36,649 bases of DNA from Gammaproteobacteria bacterium F7 (GCA_001593685.1 LUKI01000023.1:1-36649); one strand, 5' to 3'. Positions 1-8,841 are shown, numbered from the stretch's first letter. Notes: generated by a model from the letters alone, not told the origin. Program-made: numbers and translations.

Positions 1-178
1 CCATTAGCGGCTCTGCTATTTAAAAGCTAAAATGCGATGACTCGATATTTCCAAAGCCGCCGCTAGTGCCAAAAGAGCATTTTTGTACCACTCGCTGACT
101 AGCCTCAATGGGCTATTCGACGTATCCTTACGCGTTCTTAAAATCCAATCTATTGATCTAAATATGCAGTCAAAAAGC

Positions 179-2726
179 ATGAGCGCAAGCAAAGAAACTC
201 AACACACTCCCATGATGCAGCAGTACTTAAAAATTAAGGCTGAGCATGCAAATGAATTAGTGTTTTATCGCATGGGTGACTTCTACGAACTGTTTTTTGA
301 CGATGCTGAAAAAGCCTCCAAACTGCTGGATGGGTATTCCCTTTCACTCAGCGGATGGTTATATCGCCCGTATCGTGAAGGCCGGCGAATCGGTCGCCAT
401 CTGTGAACAGATTGGTGATCCGGCCACCTCTAAAGGGCCCGTTGAGCGCCAGGTGGTGCGCGTTGTTACTCCCGGCACCTTGACAGATGAAGCCTATCTT
501 GATGAACGCCGCGATAATTTAATCGCCGCGCTATGTGTGGCTGAGCAGGATGAGAATCAGATATACGGCCTGGCAACGCTGGACATCACCAGCGGCCGTT
601 TCAGTGTGATTGAAATGAACTCTGAAGAAGCCTTTCTGGGCGAATTACAACGCGTCAGCCCTGCCGAACTGCTAATTAACGAAGAACTAGAGATCGCCGC
701 CTTGAGCGAGCGGCAGGGACTGCGCAAGCAGGCACCCTGGCTATTTGATGCCGAAACGGCTCAGCGCCTGTTAACCCAGCAATTCCACACCAAGGATTTA
801 TCCGGTTTTGGTTGCGACGATTTTGGCGTTGCTCTGCAGGCAGCCGGTTGCTTGCTGCAGTACGCCAAGGACACACAACGCACCACTCTGCCCCACATTC
901 GCAGCCTCACCGTTGAGCAATGCGACGACAGCGTAATTCTTGATGCCGCAACGCGCCGCAATCTGGAAATAGACACTAACCTGACCGGCGGTCAAGACAA
1001 AACCCTCGCCAGCGTCTTTGACAATACCGCCACTCCGATGGGCAGCCGTCTGTTGTTACGCTGGCTAAATCGCCCGTTGCGTAGTCAGGCCGCTTTAAAA
1101 CAACGCCAGGCTGCTATTGCAGATTTATTGGACCAGTACACCTACGAGTCATTGCACGACGTGCTGCGGAAAATCGGCGATATCGAACGAATTCTGGCGC
1201 GTGTTGCATTACGCTCCGCGCGTCCACGCGACCTGTTGCGCCTGCGTGAAGCCTTTGTGCGTCTGCCAGAAATTCAGTCGCTATTGGCCGAAAAACATAC
1301 GCCACGCCTACAACAGCTGGCTACTCAAATCAGCGAATTCCCGGACTTTGCGAACCTGCTCAGCCGCGCCATTATTGATAACCCGCCCGTGGTCATCCGT
1401 GACGGCGGCGTGATCGCCAACGGCTTTGATTCGGAGCTGGACGAACTGCGCACCCTCAGTGAAAACGCCGGACAGTTTCTCGTCGATTTAGAAGTTCGTG
1501 AGAAAGAGCGCACCGGCATCAGTACCCTGAAGGTGGGCTACAACCGTGTGCACGGTTACTTTATTGAAATCAGCCGGCTGCAATCGGAACAGGCTCCCGT
1601 GGACTATATCCGCCGCCAGACACTGAAGAATGCGGAACGCTTCATCACACCGGAATTAAAAGAGTTCGAAGATAAGGTACTGAGCAGTAAAAGCCGCGCC
1701 CTGACTCGCGAGAAAATGCTTTATGAACAATTGGTCGAGCAATTGGCTGCCGAGCTTGCACCTCTGCAGGACTGTGCCGCCGGTTTATCTGAACTGGACG
1801 TGCTCACCAACCTGGCCGAACGCGCCGAAACACTGTGTTTGGTAGCGCCAGAGTTAAACGAACAGGACGGCATTAGCATTACTCAGGGGCGCCATCCGGT
1901 GGTCGAGTCGTTACAGGATGCGCCCTTTGTTCCCAATGATGTGCAGCTCACCGCGCAGGAGCGCATGATGATTATTACCGGCCCCAACATGGGCGGTAAA
2001 TCAACCTACATGCGGCAAACGGCACTGATCGTGCTGCTCGCCTACGTCGGCAGCTACGTGCCCGCACAGGCCGCCAGCATTGGCCCGATTGATCGGATTT
2101 TCACCCGTATGGGATCTTCCGACGATCTGGCCGGTGGCCGCTCAACCTTTATGGTGGAAATGACCGAAACCGCTAACATCCTGCACAACGCCACAGCCAA
2201 TAGCCTGGTATTGATGGATGAAGTGGGGCGTGGCACCAGCACCTTTGACGGGTTATCACTGGCGTGGGCCAGCGCCCAGCATTTAGCCATTCAAACACAG
2301 GCTTATACGTTATTTGCTACCCACTATTTTGAATTAACAACACTGCCTGAACTCACAAACAATGCCATCAATGTGCATTTAAACGCCACCGAATATGAAG
2401 ACCACATTGTCTTTTTACATAGCGTTCAGCCAGGCCCGGCCAGCCAGAGCTTTGGTTTACAGGTCGCTAAATTAGCGGGCGTGCCAGATACCGTCATTGG
2501 CGAAGCGCGTGAGAAGCTGATCTCACTGGAGCAACAGGAATTACAAAGTCAGGTCTCAAAAACCGCTAGTCAGCGTGAAAAGCCGGAACAGGCAATACAG
2601 GCCGACCTGTTCAGCGTACCCGTGCCTCATCCGCTGGTGGATAAGGTTAAGGATTTAGAGTTGGATAACCTGACACCTCTACAGGCATTGCAGTTACTTT
2701 ATGACTTAAAGAAACTCACCAAATAG
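179..2726 (+). pseudogene. mutS: DNA mismatch repair ATPase MutS, split by a frameshifting deletion
   Basis: MutS recognises mismatched bases and starts methyl-directed repair with MutL. The N-terminus (ATG 179, family-like start [17 protein letters not shown]) carries the mismatch-binding F-x-E motif (F35, E37 in GDFYELF) and runs to KLLD at 329-331. Homology resumes in another frame at 333 (GIPFHSA) and is then uninterrupted to the stop at 2726: connector, lever and clamp regions, Walker [10 protein letters not shown] (about 1980-2006), the signature segment [12 protein letters not shown], Walker [14 protein letters not shown], a QADLF clamp-binding-like motif and a C-terminal helix pair. 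Family members have about 17 residues between KLLD and GIPFH. Here one base (332) remains, so about 50 bases are absent and the upstream frame stops at 404-406. The downstream frame has ATGs at 276 and 330 but would lack the F-x-E motif. Either a true null or mutator allele, or an assembly error. No clear Shine-Dalgarno sequence was seen before 179; ATG 164 is an alternative start. Confidence 0.88.
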
Positions 2727-2759
2727 CACCTCGGTAAAGAGATGGCTCAGGTCATAGGC

Positions 2760-2778
2760 CGGCAATCAGGGTTTGCCG
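2760..2778 (+). terminator. Weak hairpin after mutS
   Basis: CGGCAA and TTGCCG form a 6-bp stem around a 7-base loop, 34 bases after the mutS stop. The following ATTTATTCT is a poor T tract, so this is only a candidate terminator or a stabilising 3' hairpin. Confidence 0.3.
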
Positions 2779-2807
2779 ATTTATTCTCCCTGAGCTACCC
2801 TTTCACC

Positions 2808-2836
2808 TTGTGTTAGTTTAGCTGTCGCATTAAAAT
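2808..2836 (+). promoter_or_regulatory. Candidate sigma-70 promoter of fdxA
   Basis: TTGTGT (2808-2813) and TAAAAT (2831-2836) are separated by exactly 17 bases. The -10 hexamer matches the consensus at five of six positions, the -35 less well. Transcription would start near 2843, about 30 bases before the fdxA ATG, and the leader contains a TTTGGAG Shine-Dalgarno sequence. This is inferred from sequence match only. Confidence 0.45.
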
Positions 2837-2874
2837 GCGCGCTGCAAAAATTTTGAGTTTGGAGAATCGCGCCC

Positions 2875-3198
2875 ATGACATTTATTGTCGCTGAAAACTG
2901 TATCAAGTGTAAGTACACCGACTGTGTTGAAGTTTGCCCGGTTGACTGTTTCTATGAAGGTCCAAACTTTCTGGTGATTCACCCGGATGAGTGTATCGAC
3001 TGTGCACTGTGTGAGCCAGAATGTCCGGCCGAGGCGATCTTCTCAGAGGATGAAATACCTCAAGGCCAAGAGGACTTCCTGGAGATCAATGCCGAACTGG
3101 CTGAAGTTTGGCCCAATATCAGCGAGCGCAAAGATCCTCTGCCAGATGCTGAAGAATGGGATGGCAAGCCAAACAAGCTGGAACTACTAGAACAGTAA
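2875..3198 (+). CDS. fdxA: 7Fe ferredoxin FdxA (Azotobacter FdI type)
   Basis: Small low-potential electron carrier of 107 residues in the cytoplasm. Nine cysteines are visible at 9, 12, 17, 21, 25, 40, 43, 46 and 50. By alignment with Azotobacter ferredoxin I (offset of one), C9, C17 and C50 would hold a [3Fe-4S] cluster and C21, C40, C43 and C46 a [4Fe-4S] cluster. The acidic C-terminal extension (about residues 55-107, with PDAEEWDGK) is typical of the family. A GGAG sequence precedes the ATG. The gene lies beside mutS as in Pseudomonas, but has its own candidate promoter and a strong terminator, so it is probably monocistronic. Its physiological partner cannot be told from the sequence. 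Confidence 0.96.
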   Translation: MTFIVAENCIKCKYTDCVEVCPVDCFYEGPNFLVIHPDECIDCALCEPECPAEAIFSEDEIPQGQEDFLEINAELAEVWPNISERKDPLPDAEEWDGKPNKLELLEQ

Positions 3199-3233
3199 TA
3201 CCAGGCATTAATGCTGGAAAGTTTCGATAGATT

Positions 3234-3261
3234 AAAAAAGGTGGCTTAAGCCACCTTTTTT
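3234..3261. terminator. Bidirectional terminator between fdxA and the chemoreceptor gene
   Basis: AAAAAAGGTGGC, loop TTAA, then GCCACCTTTTTT: a perfect GC stem with T tracts in both directions. It ends fdxA on the plus strand and could also end the convergent chemoreceptor transcript on the minus strand. Confidence 0.9.
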
Positions 3262-3338
3262 ATTGCCTGCGAAAAACAGGACCGCACGCCCAATATTACT
3301 GTCCTCGAAAACAACTCAGTGACAGCGTGATTCATCAC

Positions 3339-4946
3339 CTATATTTTGAAACGGTCAACCAGACCATTCAAAGCATGGGACAAGGTCACCAGCTCATTAC
3401 TCACCGTTTTACCCTGCTCGGCATCCTGCTCTGAATCAGCGGCAATGTTTCGCAGCTCGATAATATTTTGATTGATGGCGCTGGCCACCGAGTTTTGCTC
3501 GTCAGCGGCAGAGGCCACCTCCGCGTTAAGCTGATTAATCTCAACAATATGATTGGCAATCTCCTCTAGCGCTTGAGCAACACCCTCGACATGTTTGGCC
3601 TGTACATCGGCGCTATGACAGGCCGTATTCATAGCCTCAACACCCAGCTTAGCCTCTTCTTTCAAGCTGTTAATCGCGGTACGGATTTCTTCCGTTGACT
3701 CATGGGTTCTCGTTGCCAACGTGCGCACTTCTGTCGCCACCACTGCAAAACCTCGTCCCGACTCACCGGCGCGTGCAGCTTCCACAGCCGCATTCAATGC
3801 CAGCAGATTAGTTTGGCGGGCAATATCACTGATCATTTCCAAGACATCACCGACCTCATGCGTTTTTTCATCCAGCTTGGAAATCACTTCAGAGGTCCGC
3901 GTAATCTCAGTGCGCAACCCTTGAATGCCGTCAACAGCGCCCATCGCAATTGAATTACCCTGCTCCGCCTTGTCCGCAACCGTTTGCGACACATTGGCAT
4001 TATTCTGCGCATTGTCCTTTACTGCCAGCGAAGAGCTCTCCAGCTTATTAATAGCGTTAGCGACCATATCGGTACCGCCATTTTGCTTGTGAACCGCTTC
4101 ACGCGTGGCATCGGAAATAGAGGCGATTTTTTCTGCCGAGCCATTAATTTTGTGGGTCGTATCAGACACTTCCCGAATACTGTCATGAAATTTTTCTACC
4201 ATGCGATTCAGCGCAGAAGACACCTCATCAATTTCATCATCACCCTCAATATCAAGGCGGCGATTCAAGTCAGTATTTTCCTCGATGTCTTTCATGGTTG
4301 TTGCTAAACGTTTCAAACGGTGAGCCACAACTTTTCTGAAAATTAACGCAATGCCACCAAAACCAATAATGAAAACAACCAGCTGGATTAGCGCGCCACC
4401 CAATAAATCACGATTAACCTTGTTATCGAGGCTTTCCAGAGAATAAGTGACTCGAACAGCCCCTAAAATTTCGCCTTCACTGGATTGGTGACAAGCCAGA
4501 CAATTAATCCCGTGATAATCAGACATGCCGACTAAGGGCTTTACAACCGTTAAATGTCGACCATTCTCGCCATCGGTAAGCTCAAGAACTTCCTCGCCTC
4601 CCATAGCGCGCTGATCAAGCGAGTCTTCAATACCTTGCTCCGGCCCGCCGGCCCCATACAAAGCCTTAACCTTGTCACCTCGAATAATTCGCGCATCAAT
4701 TATTCCTGGAAGTTGCAGGACTTTTTGCCGATAAATATCTCGGTTCGCCGTTGTGCCGGTTAACATCATGGTATTCACAGCATCAAAATAGGACGCAGCG
4801 ACTGTCTCGACCTGCTGAGTAACGACCCCCTCTGTCAACTCGCGTCCACTCATAGCGCTTTGAAAATTAGATATCACAAGGATTACGACACCAATCGCAG
4901 CCAGGGACAAATTGATTTTTGCTCGAATCGTCAGGTTTTTTAGCAT
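3339..4946 (-). CDS. Methyl-accepting chemotaxis protein with a periplasmic haem-c motif
   Basis: Transmembrane chemoreceptor of 535 residues. TM1 is at about 11-27, a periplasmic sensor at about 28-182, TM2 at about 183-203, HAMP at about 204-256, and the cytoplasmic signalling coiled coil at 258-535. The conserved hairpin tip lies around 373-402 ([20 protein letters not shown]). The sensor contains C149-L-A-C152-H153, the CxxCH site for covalent haem c, close to TM2, and the domain is on the side of the membrane where haem c is attached. Haem-c chemoreceptors are known (Geobacter GSU0582 and GSU0935, Desulfovibrio DcrA) and respond to redox or oxygen. No C-terminal CheR-binding pentapeptide is seen (ends DRFKI). 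The gene sits between fdxA and rpoS, which are adjacent in Pseudomonas, and a perfect FNR-type box lies 190 bases upstream. The ligand is inferred, not shown. Confidence 0.93.
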   Translation of the reverse strand: MLKNLTIRAKINLSLAAIGVVILVISNFQSAMSGRELTEGVVTQQVETVAASYFDAVNTMMLTGTTANRDIYRQKVLQLPGIIDARIIRGDKVKALYGAGGPEQGIEDSLDQRAMGGEEVLELTDGENGRHLTVVKPLVGMSDYHGINCLACHQSSEGEILGAVRVTYSLESLDNKVNRDLLGGALIQLVVFIIGFGGIALIFRKVVAHRLKRLATTMKDIEENTDLNRRLDIEGDDEIDEVSSALNRMVEKFHDSIREVSDTTHKINGSAEKIASISDATREAVHKQNGGTDMVANAINKLESSSLAVKDNAQNNANVSQTVADKAEQGNSIAMGAVDGIQGLRTEITRTSEVISKLDEKTHEVGDVLEMISDIARQTNLLALNAAVEAARAGESGRGFAVVATEVRTLATRTHESTEEIRTAINSLKEEAKLGVEAMNTACHSADVQAKHVEGVAQALEEIANHIVEINQLNAEVASAADEQNSVASAINQNIIELRNIAADSEQDAEQGKTVSNELVTLSHALNGLVDRFKI

Positions 4947-5078
4947 TTAAATTAATCTTCTTTTGTGTCTGTAATTAACCGTGCCGTCTCTAGCATTGTA
5001 TCGGCGGAGTATTGAATAAATGCAGCGCTAACAGCCACAACTTGAAGTAAAAAAACGTCGGCCTTTTCCTTGGCACTA

Positions 5079-5084
5079 AATATA
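5079..5084 (-). promoter_or_regulatory. Candidate -10 element for the chemoreceptor gene
   Basis: Reads TATATT on the minus strand, five of six matches to the sigma-70 -10 consensus. No good -35 hexamer is found 16-18 bases upstream, as expected for an activator-dependent promoter. The FNR-type box centre is 61 bases further upstream, which would put it near -70.5, close to a known class I spacing. Confidence 0.3.
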
Positions 5085-5135
5085 GGCGCGAACGCTTAGC
5101 CCTGCTGAACTAATGGCTATACGAATAGGGGATTT

Positions 5136-5149
5136 TTGATCTGCATCAA
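5136..5149. promoter_or_regulatory. Perfect FNR/Anr-type operator
   Basis: TTGAT-CTGC-ATCAA is an exact match to the FNR/Anr consensus TTGATnnnnATCAA. It lies in the non-coding stretch between the rpoS terminator and the chemoreceptor start codon, so the chemoreceptor gene is the only gene it could directly activate here. Function is inferred. A CRP-family relative such as Dnr could use the same site. Confidence 0.65.
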
Positions 5150-5200
5150 CCAACCTGCAAACACATAAAAAACACGGGCAGGCCAGCAAACAGCAGGCAC

Positions 5201-5227
5201 AAAAAAGGCAGCCTAAGCTGCCTTTTT
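5201..5227 (-). terminator. Rho-independent terminator of rpoS
   Basis: AAAAAAGGCAGC, loop CTAA, GCTGCCTTTTT. On the minus strand this is a 6-bp GC-rich stem followed by six T, 24 bases after the rpoS stop. The rest of the 4947-5250 gap holds the FNR-type box and candidate -10 element, and no gene. Confidence 0.88.
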
Positions 5228-5250
5228 CATTATTTATAACTGTAATAACA

Positions 5251-6216
5251 CTATTGGCTAAATAACACTTCGCTGCTCAAACCTTCTTTCTCCATCACAG
5301 CGCGCAGACGCTTCAGTGCCTCAACCTGAATCTGACGAACCCGTTCTCGAGTCAGACCAATTTCGCTACCCACCTGCTCTAGTGTGCTCATCTCATAACC
5401 CAGTAAACCAAAACGGCGCGCAATGACCTCACGCTGCTTTTCAGACAGCTCACCCAGCCAGTGAGTCAGATTACCATGCAGGTTATCGTTTTGTAGTAGT
5501 TCGGAAGGATCATCAACATTTTCACCCGTGATGTTTTCAGCCATTGAGCGCTCAGAGTCGCCGCCCATTGGCGCATCAATAGAAGTTACGCGCTCATTCA
5601 GCTTTAACATGCGTTTGACGTTCTCAACCGGACGATCCAGCATTTCAGCGATTTCCTCAGCGCTGGGCTCGTGATCCAGTTTTTGCGTCAATTCGCGTGC
5701 AGCGCGCAGGTAAACGTTAAGCTCTTTAACCACATGTATTGGCAGGCGGATGGTACGCGTTTGGTTCATCAAAGCGCGTTCGATCGTCTGGCGAATCCAC
5801 CAGGTAGCGTAAGTTGAAAAACGGAAACCACGCTCCGGATCGAATTTTTCAACAGCGCGGATTAAACCCAGGTTACCCTCTTCGATTAAATCCAGCAGCG
5901 TTAAACCACGGTTCACATAACGACGGGAAATTTTAACCACTAAACGCAGGTTACTTTCGATCATGCGTTTACGGCCAGCCTCATCACCCTTAAGGGCCAG
6001 ACGCGCGTAGTACACCTCTTCTTCAGCACTCAGCAGTGGCGAAAAACCAATTTCATTAAGATAAAGCTGGGTTGCATCGAGTGATTTTTTACTACTTAAG
6101 TCTTCCTTAATTTGGCCTTCACTGACGAGTTGGTCCTGCTTTTCTTCAACCGTTTCCTCATCAAGCAAAGCATCTTGTGTATCGACCATGGCTTTATCCC
6201 TATTGTTATGAACCAT
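5251..6216 (-). CDS. rpoS: RNA polymerase sigma factor RpoS (sigma-38)
   Basis: Stationary-phase and general stress sigma factor of 321 residues from ATG 6216. Region 1.2 begins near [16 protein letters not shown], region 2 has [17 protein letters not shown] and [15 protein letters not shown], region 3 follows [10 protein letters not shown], and region 4 has the helix-turn-helix [20 protein letters not shown]. Region 1.1 is short and acidic. The start is uncertain: ATG 6216 has GGGG nine bases upstream, ATG 6189 has AGGG eight bases upstream, and a TTG at 6231 is the longest option. It is the last gene of the pcm-DUF368-nlpD-rpoS run and has a 150-base leader after nlpD, where post-transcriptional control could act. 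Confidence 0.97.
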   Translation of the reverse strand: MVHNNRDKAMVDTQDALLDEETVEEKQDQLVSEGQIKEDLSSKKSLDATQLYLNEIGFSPLLSAEEEVYYARLALKGDEAGRKRMIESNLRLVVKISRRYVNRGLTLLDLIEEGNLGLIRAVEKFDPERGFRFSTYATWWIRQTIERALMNQTRTIRLPIHVVKELNVYLRAARELTQKLDHEPSAEEIAEMLDRPVENVKRMLKLNERVTSIDAPMGGDSERSMAENITGENVDDPSELLQNDNLHGNLTHWLGELSEKQREVIARRFGLLGYEMSTLEQVGSEIGLTRERVRQIQVEALKRLRAVMEKEGLSSEVLFSQ

Positions 6217-6366
6217 TATTATTAACCCCAATGACTCCCGATCTTAATCTCAAAATAATTAGATGTGAACCGGTTTTTCAAAAAAACTATAAATTTTTCA
6301 CTAAGTTACCGGCATCTATTAAAGTAAGTTCAGGTTTCATAACGTCTAATCATCTGGTTCTCAATG
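6217..6366 (-). promoter_or_regulatory. nlpD-rpoS intergenic leader of rpoS
   Basis: AT-rich 150-base stretch with no gene. On the minus strand it contains CCGGT and ACCGG arms about 34 bases apart that could pair, enclosing an A5...T7 segment (T7 is the complement of 6280-6286) followed by the start region. Such U-rich, foldable leaders are typical of rpoS messages controlled by Hfq and small RNAs in enterics. Here this is only suggested by sequence. A TATAGT hexamer is present but lacks a convincing -35 element. Confidence 0.3.
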
Positions 6367-7143
6367 TTATTTCGGCAAATACCAGAGAGGATTCACAGGC
6401 TTACCATTTTTACGAATTTCGAAATGCAGCTTATTTTCGCTGGCTCCACTTGAACCTATTTCGGCAATTTTCTGGCCAGCTTTAACTTTATTTTTTTCAG
6501 CGACCAGCACTTTTTTATTGTGTGCGTAGGCACTTAAGAAGGTTTGGGAATGCTTAATAATCACTAAGTTGCCATAACCAATTAACCCACTGCCGGCATA
6601 AACCACCACCCCGTCAGCGGCTGCTCTGACTGTTTGGCCAGCTTTCCCTTTGATATCAATACCCTTATTGCTAATGCCATTGAAACGACCAACAATCGCG
6701 CCCTTAACAGGCCAACGCCAACTAATAGGCCCTTTTGTCACAACCGGCTGCGGTGCTGGCTTAGGCTGTACTACTCGCTGTTGTGGTTTTTTGGCTACCT
6801 GTGTTGTTTTGCTAGGCGCTGAAGCCGGTGGAGCCGACTTATACAGGCTAATCCGCTGTCCCAAATAAATCGTATAGGGCCAGCGAATACCATTAGCTCG
6901 CGCTAATTCGCGATAATCACGCCCATAGCGCCAGGCAATGGCATAGAGAGTTTCTCCCTTACGGACAGTATGCACACCTTTTGTGACAGTTTTAGGACGC
7001 TCTAAATTATAGATGGGTGCATAATTGTTATTGGTGCAGGCAGATAACAATAGCAAAATAAGCAAACCACACAGCACCACCCCTGGCAGGCGCAGCCAGG
7101 GCGTCAATTGATTGTTTCCGTACTTAATCTGCCGTCTTTGCAT
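6367..7143 (-). CDS. nlpD: NlpD-type lipoprotein, LysM plus degenerate LytM domain
   Basis: Outer-membrane lipoprotein that activates a cell-division amidase (AmiC in E. coli). 258 residues: lipobox LLSAC with lipidated C36, LysM peptidoglycan-binding domain at about 58-101, a Pro/Gln-rich linker at about 103-138, and an M23/LytM fold at about 142-258. The M23 zinc ligands are degenerate: the first His of HxxxD is N159 (NKGID) and the first His of HxH is K238 (KLHFEI), as in E. coli NlpD, so it should regulate rather than cut. The start codon lies 20 bases inside the DUF368 gene, which suggests translational coupling. In enterics nlpD carries an rpoS promoter; that was not resolved here. Confidence 0.95.
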   Translation of the reverse strand: MQRRQIKYGNNQLTPWLRLPGVVLCGLLILLLLSACTNNNYAPIYNLERPKTVTKGVHTVRKGETLYAIAWRYGRDYRELARANGIRWPYTIYLGQRISLYKSAPPASAPSKTTQVAKKPQQRVVQPKPAPQPVVTKGPISWRWPVKGAIVGRFNGISNKGIDIKGKAGQTVRAAADGVVVYAGSGLIGYGNLVIIKHSQTFLSAYAHNKKVLVAEKNKVKAGQKIAEIGSSGASENKLHFEIRKNGKPVNPLWYLPK

Positions 7144-8086
7144 TATTGCTCAGGTTAATTAGAAACACAGTCAGCAAGCCTAGTCCCGCCATCAGCAATA
7201 CCCCCGCTAATTGCGGGTCTGCTTGCGTGACCAGCTGATACTGTGACGGCCAAACATTACTCTCTAACACTCCGCCCAGCGCGACACTGTCCACAGACGT
7301 CTTCCATGGCCACACCTTATTGAGCGACCCTAACATGAAGCCCGTTAACGCCGCTAAAGTCGCCGCATGGAAACGTCGTAACAACCACGACAGCAGGTGT
7401 GTAAAGCTTAAAAGCCCAACCGCACAACCCGCAGCAAAGGTTATCAGCACCAGACCATTGAAATTATGGACGGCATCAATGACTGGCTGATACATGCCTA
7501 ACAGCAGCAAAATAAAACTACCGGAAATACCCGGTAGAATCATCGCACAAATAGCGATTGCCCCCGCAAAGAAGAAGAACAGCGTAGATGGTGAGGCCTG
7601 CACACCGCTAACCCGTGTGATTTCAAACGCCAGCCAGGCGGCTAGCACAAACACCAACGCATTCAGCCATCGCTTGAAGTTGATATCCCGCCCCATAGTG
7701 ATTACCGAGGCAAAAATCAGCCCAAAGAAGTAGGACCACACCAGTAGCGGATGATTGATGAGCGCCCAGGAAATAAATTTAGTTAACGAAAAAATACTGG
7801 TAAGAATGCCGCCAAACAGCACTAGCAGGAAGCTTGCGTTCACATGCTGCCAAAGCGCTTTGATTTTGCCTGCAAATAGCAGCTTTAATGCCCCCACATT
7901 AAAAGCCGTCAGCGAATTAATCAGCTCTTCATAAATGCCTGTGATGAAAGCCACTGTGCCGCCCGACACGCCGGGCACCACGTCAGCAGCCCCCATCCCC
8001 ATGCCTTTAAAATACACGCTGATACGGAAGGCCTGTTTTTTGGGATCATCGGAGACACTCATGTTACTGTCTTTTAACTCATCCAT
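7124..8086 (-). CDS. DUF368 membrane protein, probable polyprenyl-phosphate translocase (PopT family)
   Basis: Polytopic inner-membrane protein of 320 residues with about eight to ten hydrophobic segments. It has two related motifs, PGVSGGT at 38-44 and PGISGS at 185-190, which fit the internal duplication of the DUF368 family. Members of this family in Vibrio cholerae and Gram-positive bacteria were reported in 2022 to recycle undecaprenyl phosphate from the outer to the inner leaflet. Assignment here is by family. The start overlaps the pcm stop as TAATG, and the 3' end overlaps nlpD by 20 bases, so it belongs to the pcm-nlpD-rpoS transcription unit. The carrier lipid synthase gene uppS lies in the same window at about 32.1-32.9 kb. 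Confidence 0.88.
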   Translation of the reverse strand: MDELKDSNMSVSDDPKKQAFRISVYFKGMGMGAADVVPGVSGGTVAFITGIYEELINSLTAFNVGALKLLFAGKIKALWQHVNASFLLVLFGGILTSIFSLTKFISWALINHPLLVWSYFFGLIFASVITMGRDINFKRWLNALVFVLAAWLAFEITRVSGVQASPSTLFFFFAGAIAICAMILPGISGSFILLLLGMYQPVIDAVHNFNGLVLITFAAGCAVGLLSFTHLLSWLLRRFHAATLAALTGFMLGSLNKVWPWKTSVDSVALGGVLESNVWPSQYQLVTQADPQLAGVLLMAGLGLLTVFLINLSNNAKTAD

Positions 8087-8754
8087 TAACGAATAACCCC
8101 ACCCAACAAGGGTACAAACTTTACTGCCTCCATGACGTGCCGCTGAAAGCCACCCTGTTCATCCCGCTGAATATAAAGTAGCTGCTGATGCTCATCCGGA
8201 CCAACCGGAATCACCAGACGCCCATTAGGCGCAAGCTGTTCCAGCAACTCCTCTGGCACCTCACGCGGAGCTGCGGTCACAATAATCGCGTCAAAAGGCG
8301 CCTTCTCTGGCCAGCCCATGCCACCATCGGAATGCTTCATTTTGACATTACGCAGGCCCAGCTGGTCGATTCTGGAACGCGCTAACTCCTGCAACGGTAA
8401 AATACGTTCAACACTAAAAACCATATCCACCAGCTGAGCAAGAATCGTGGTTTGATAGCCTGACCCCGTGCCTACTTCAAGGACCCGTTTAGGTGTGCCC
8501 ATCGACAACAGCGCTTCGGTCATTCGCGCCACGATATAGGGCTGAGATAGCGTCTGGTTAAAACCAATCGGTAGGGCGGTATCCTCATAGGCACGATGCG
8601 CCAGTGCTTCATCACAAAATATATGGCGCGGCGTATTGAGAATCACAGTCAACACCCGCTCATTGCTAATCCCCTCATCACGAAGGCGCTTCACCAGGCG
8701 CTCACGCGTACGCCGCGAGGTCATACCAATACCGCTTAAATCGTTATTACTCAA
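8086..8754 (-). CDS. pcm: Protein-L-isoaspartate O-methyltransferase
   Basis: Repairs isoaspartyl residues in aged proteins using S-adenosylmethionine, in the cytoplasm. 222 residues from TTG 8754. The SAM-binding motif [12 protein letters not shown] is at about 91-102 and the family substrate-site segment [10 protein letters not shown] at about 64-73. TTG 8754 has GGGGAAAG a few bases upstream; ATG 8724 ([10 protein letters not shown]) is the other plausible start and has no clear Shine-Dalgarno sequence. The stop overlaps the DUF368 start as TAATG. In most relatives surE lies immediately upstream of pcm, but here only 87 non-coding bases separate pcm from truD. Confidence 0.94.
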   Translation of the reverse strand: MSNNDLSGIGMTSRRTRERLVKRLRDEGISNERVLTVILNTPRHIFCDEALAHRAYEDTALPIGFNQTLSQPYIVARMTEALLSMGTPKRVLEVGTGSGYQTTILAQLVDMVFSVERILPLQELARSRIDQLGLRNVKMKHSDGGMGWPEKAPFDAIIVTAAPREVPEELLEQLAPNGRLVIPVGPDEHQQLLYIQRDEQGGFQRHVMEAVKFVPLLGGVIR

Positions 8755-8841
8755 ACACTTTCCCCGTTAACAAAATAACCGCCTCAATCATCCCCAGCGA
8801 TGCTAAACACGCAATTTTTGTTTATTTATCGGCTGTATATA

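Noticed and set aside
1-70. Inverted repeat between CATTAGCGG near base 2 and CCGCTAGTG near base 60
   Set aside because: One mismatch, about 50 bases apart, no T tract and no second copy; too weak to call a terminator or repeat.
83-163. Open reading upstream of the MutS start, in frame with it
   Set aside because: The residues before 164 do not resemble MutS or any family I know, and no ribosome-binding site is seen; the family start fits ATG 179.
4479-4510. Chance that the CxxCH of the chemoreceptor is part of a full cytochrome c domain
   Set aside because: Only one CxxCH is present and the surrounding region is a sensor-like fold between two membrane helices, so a mono-haem sensor is the better reading.
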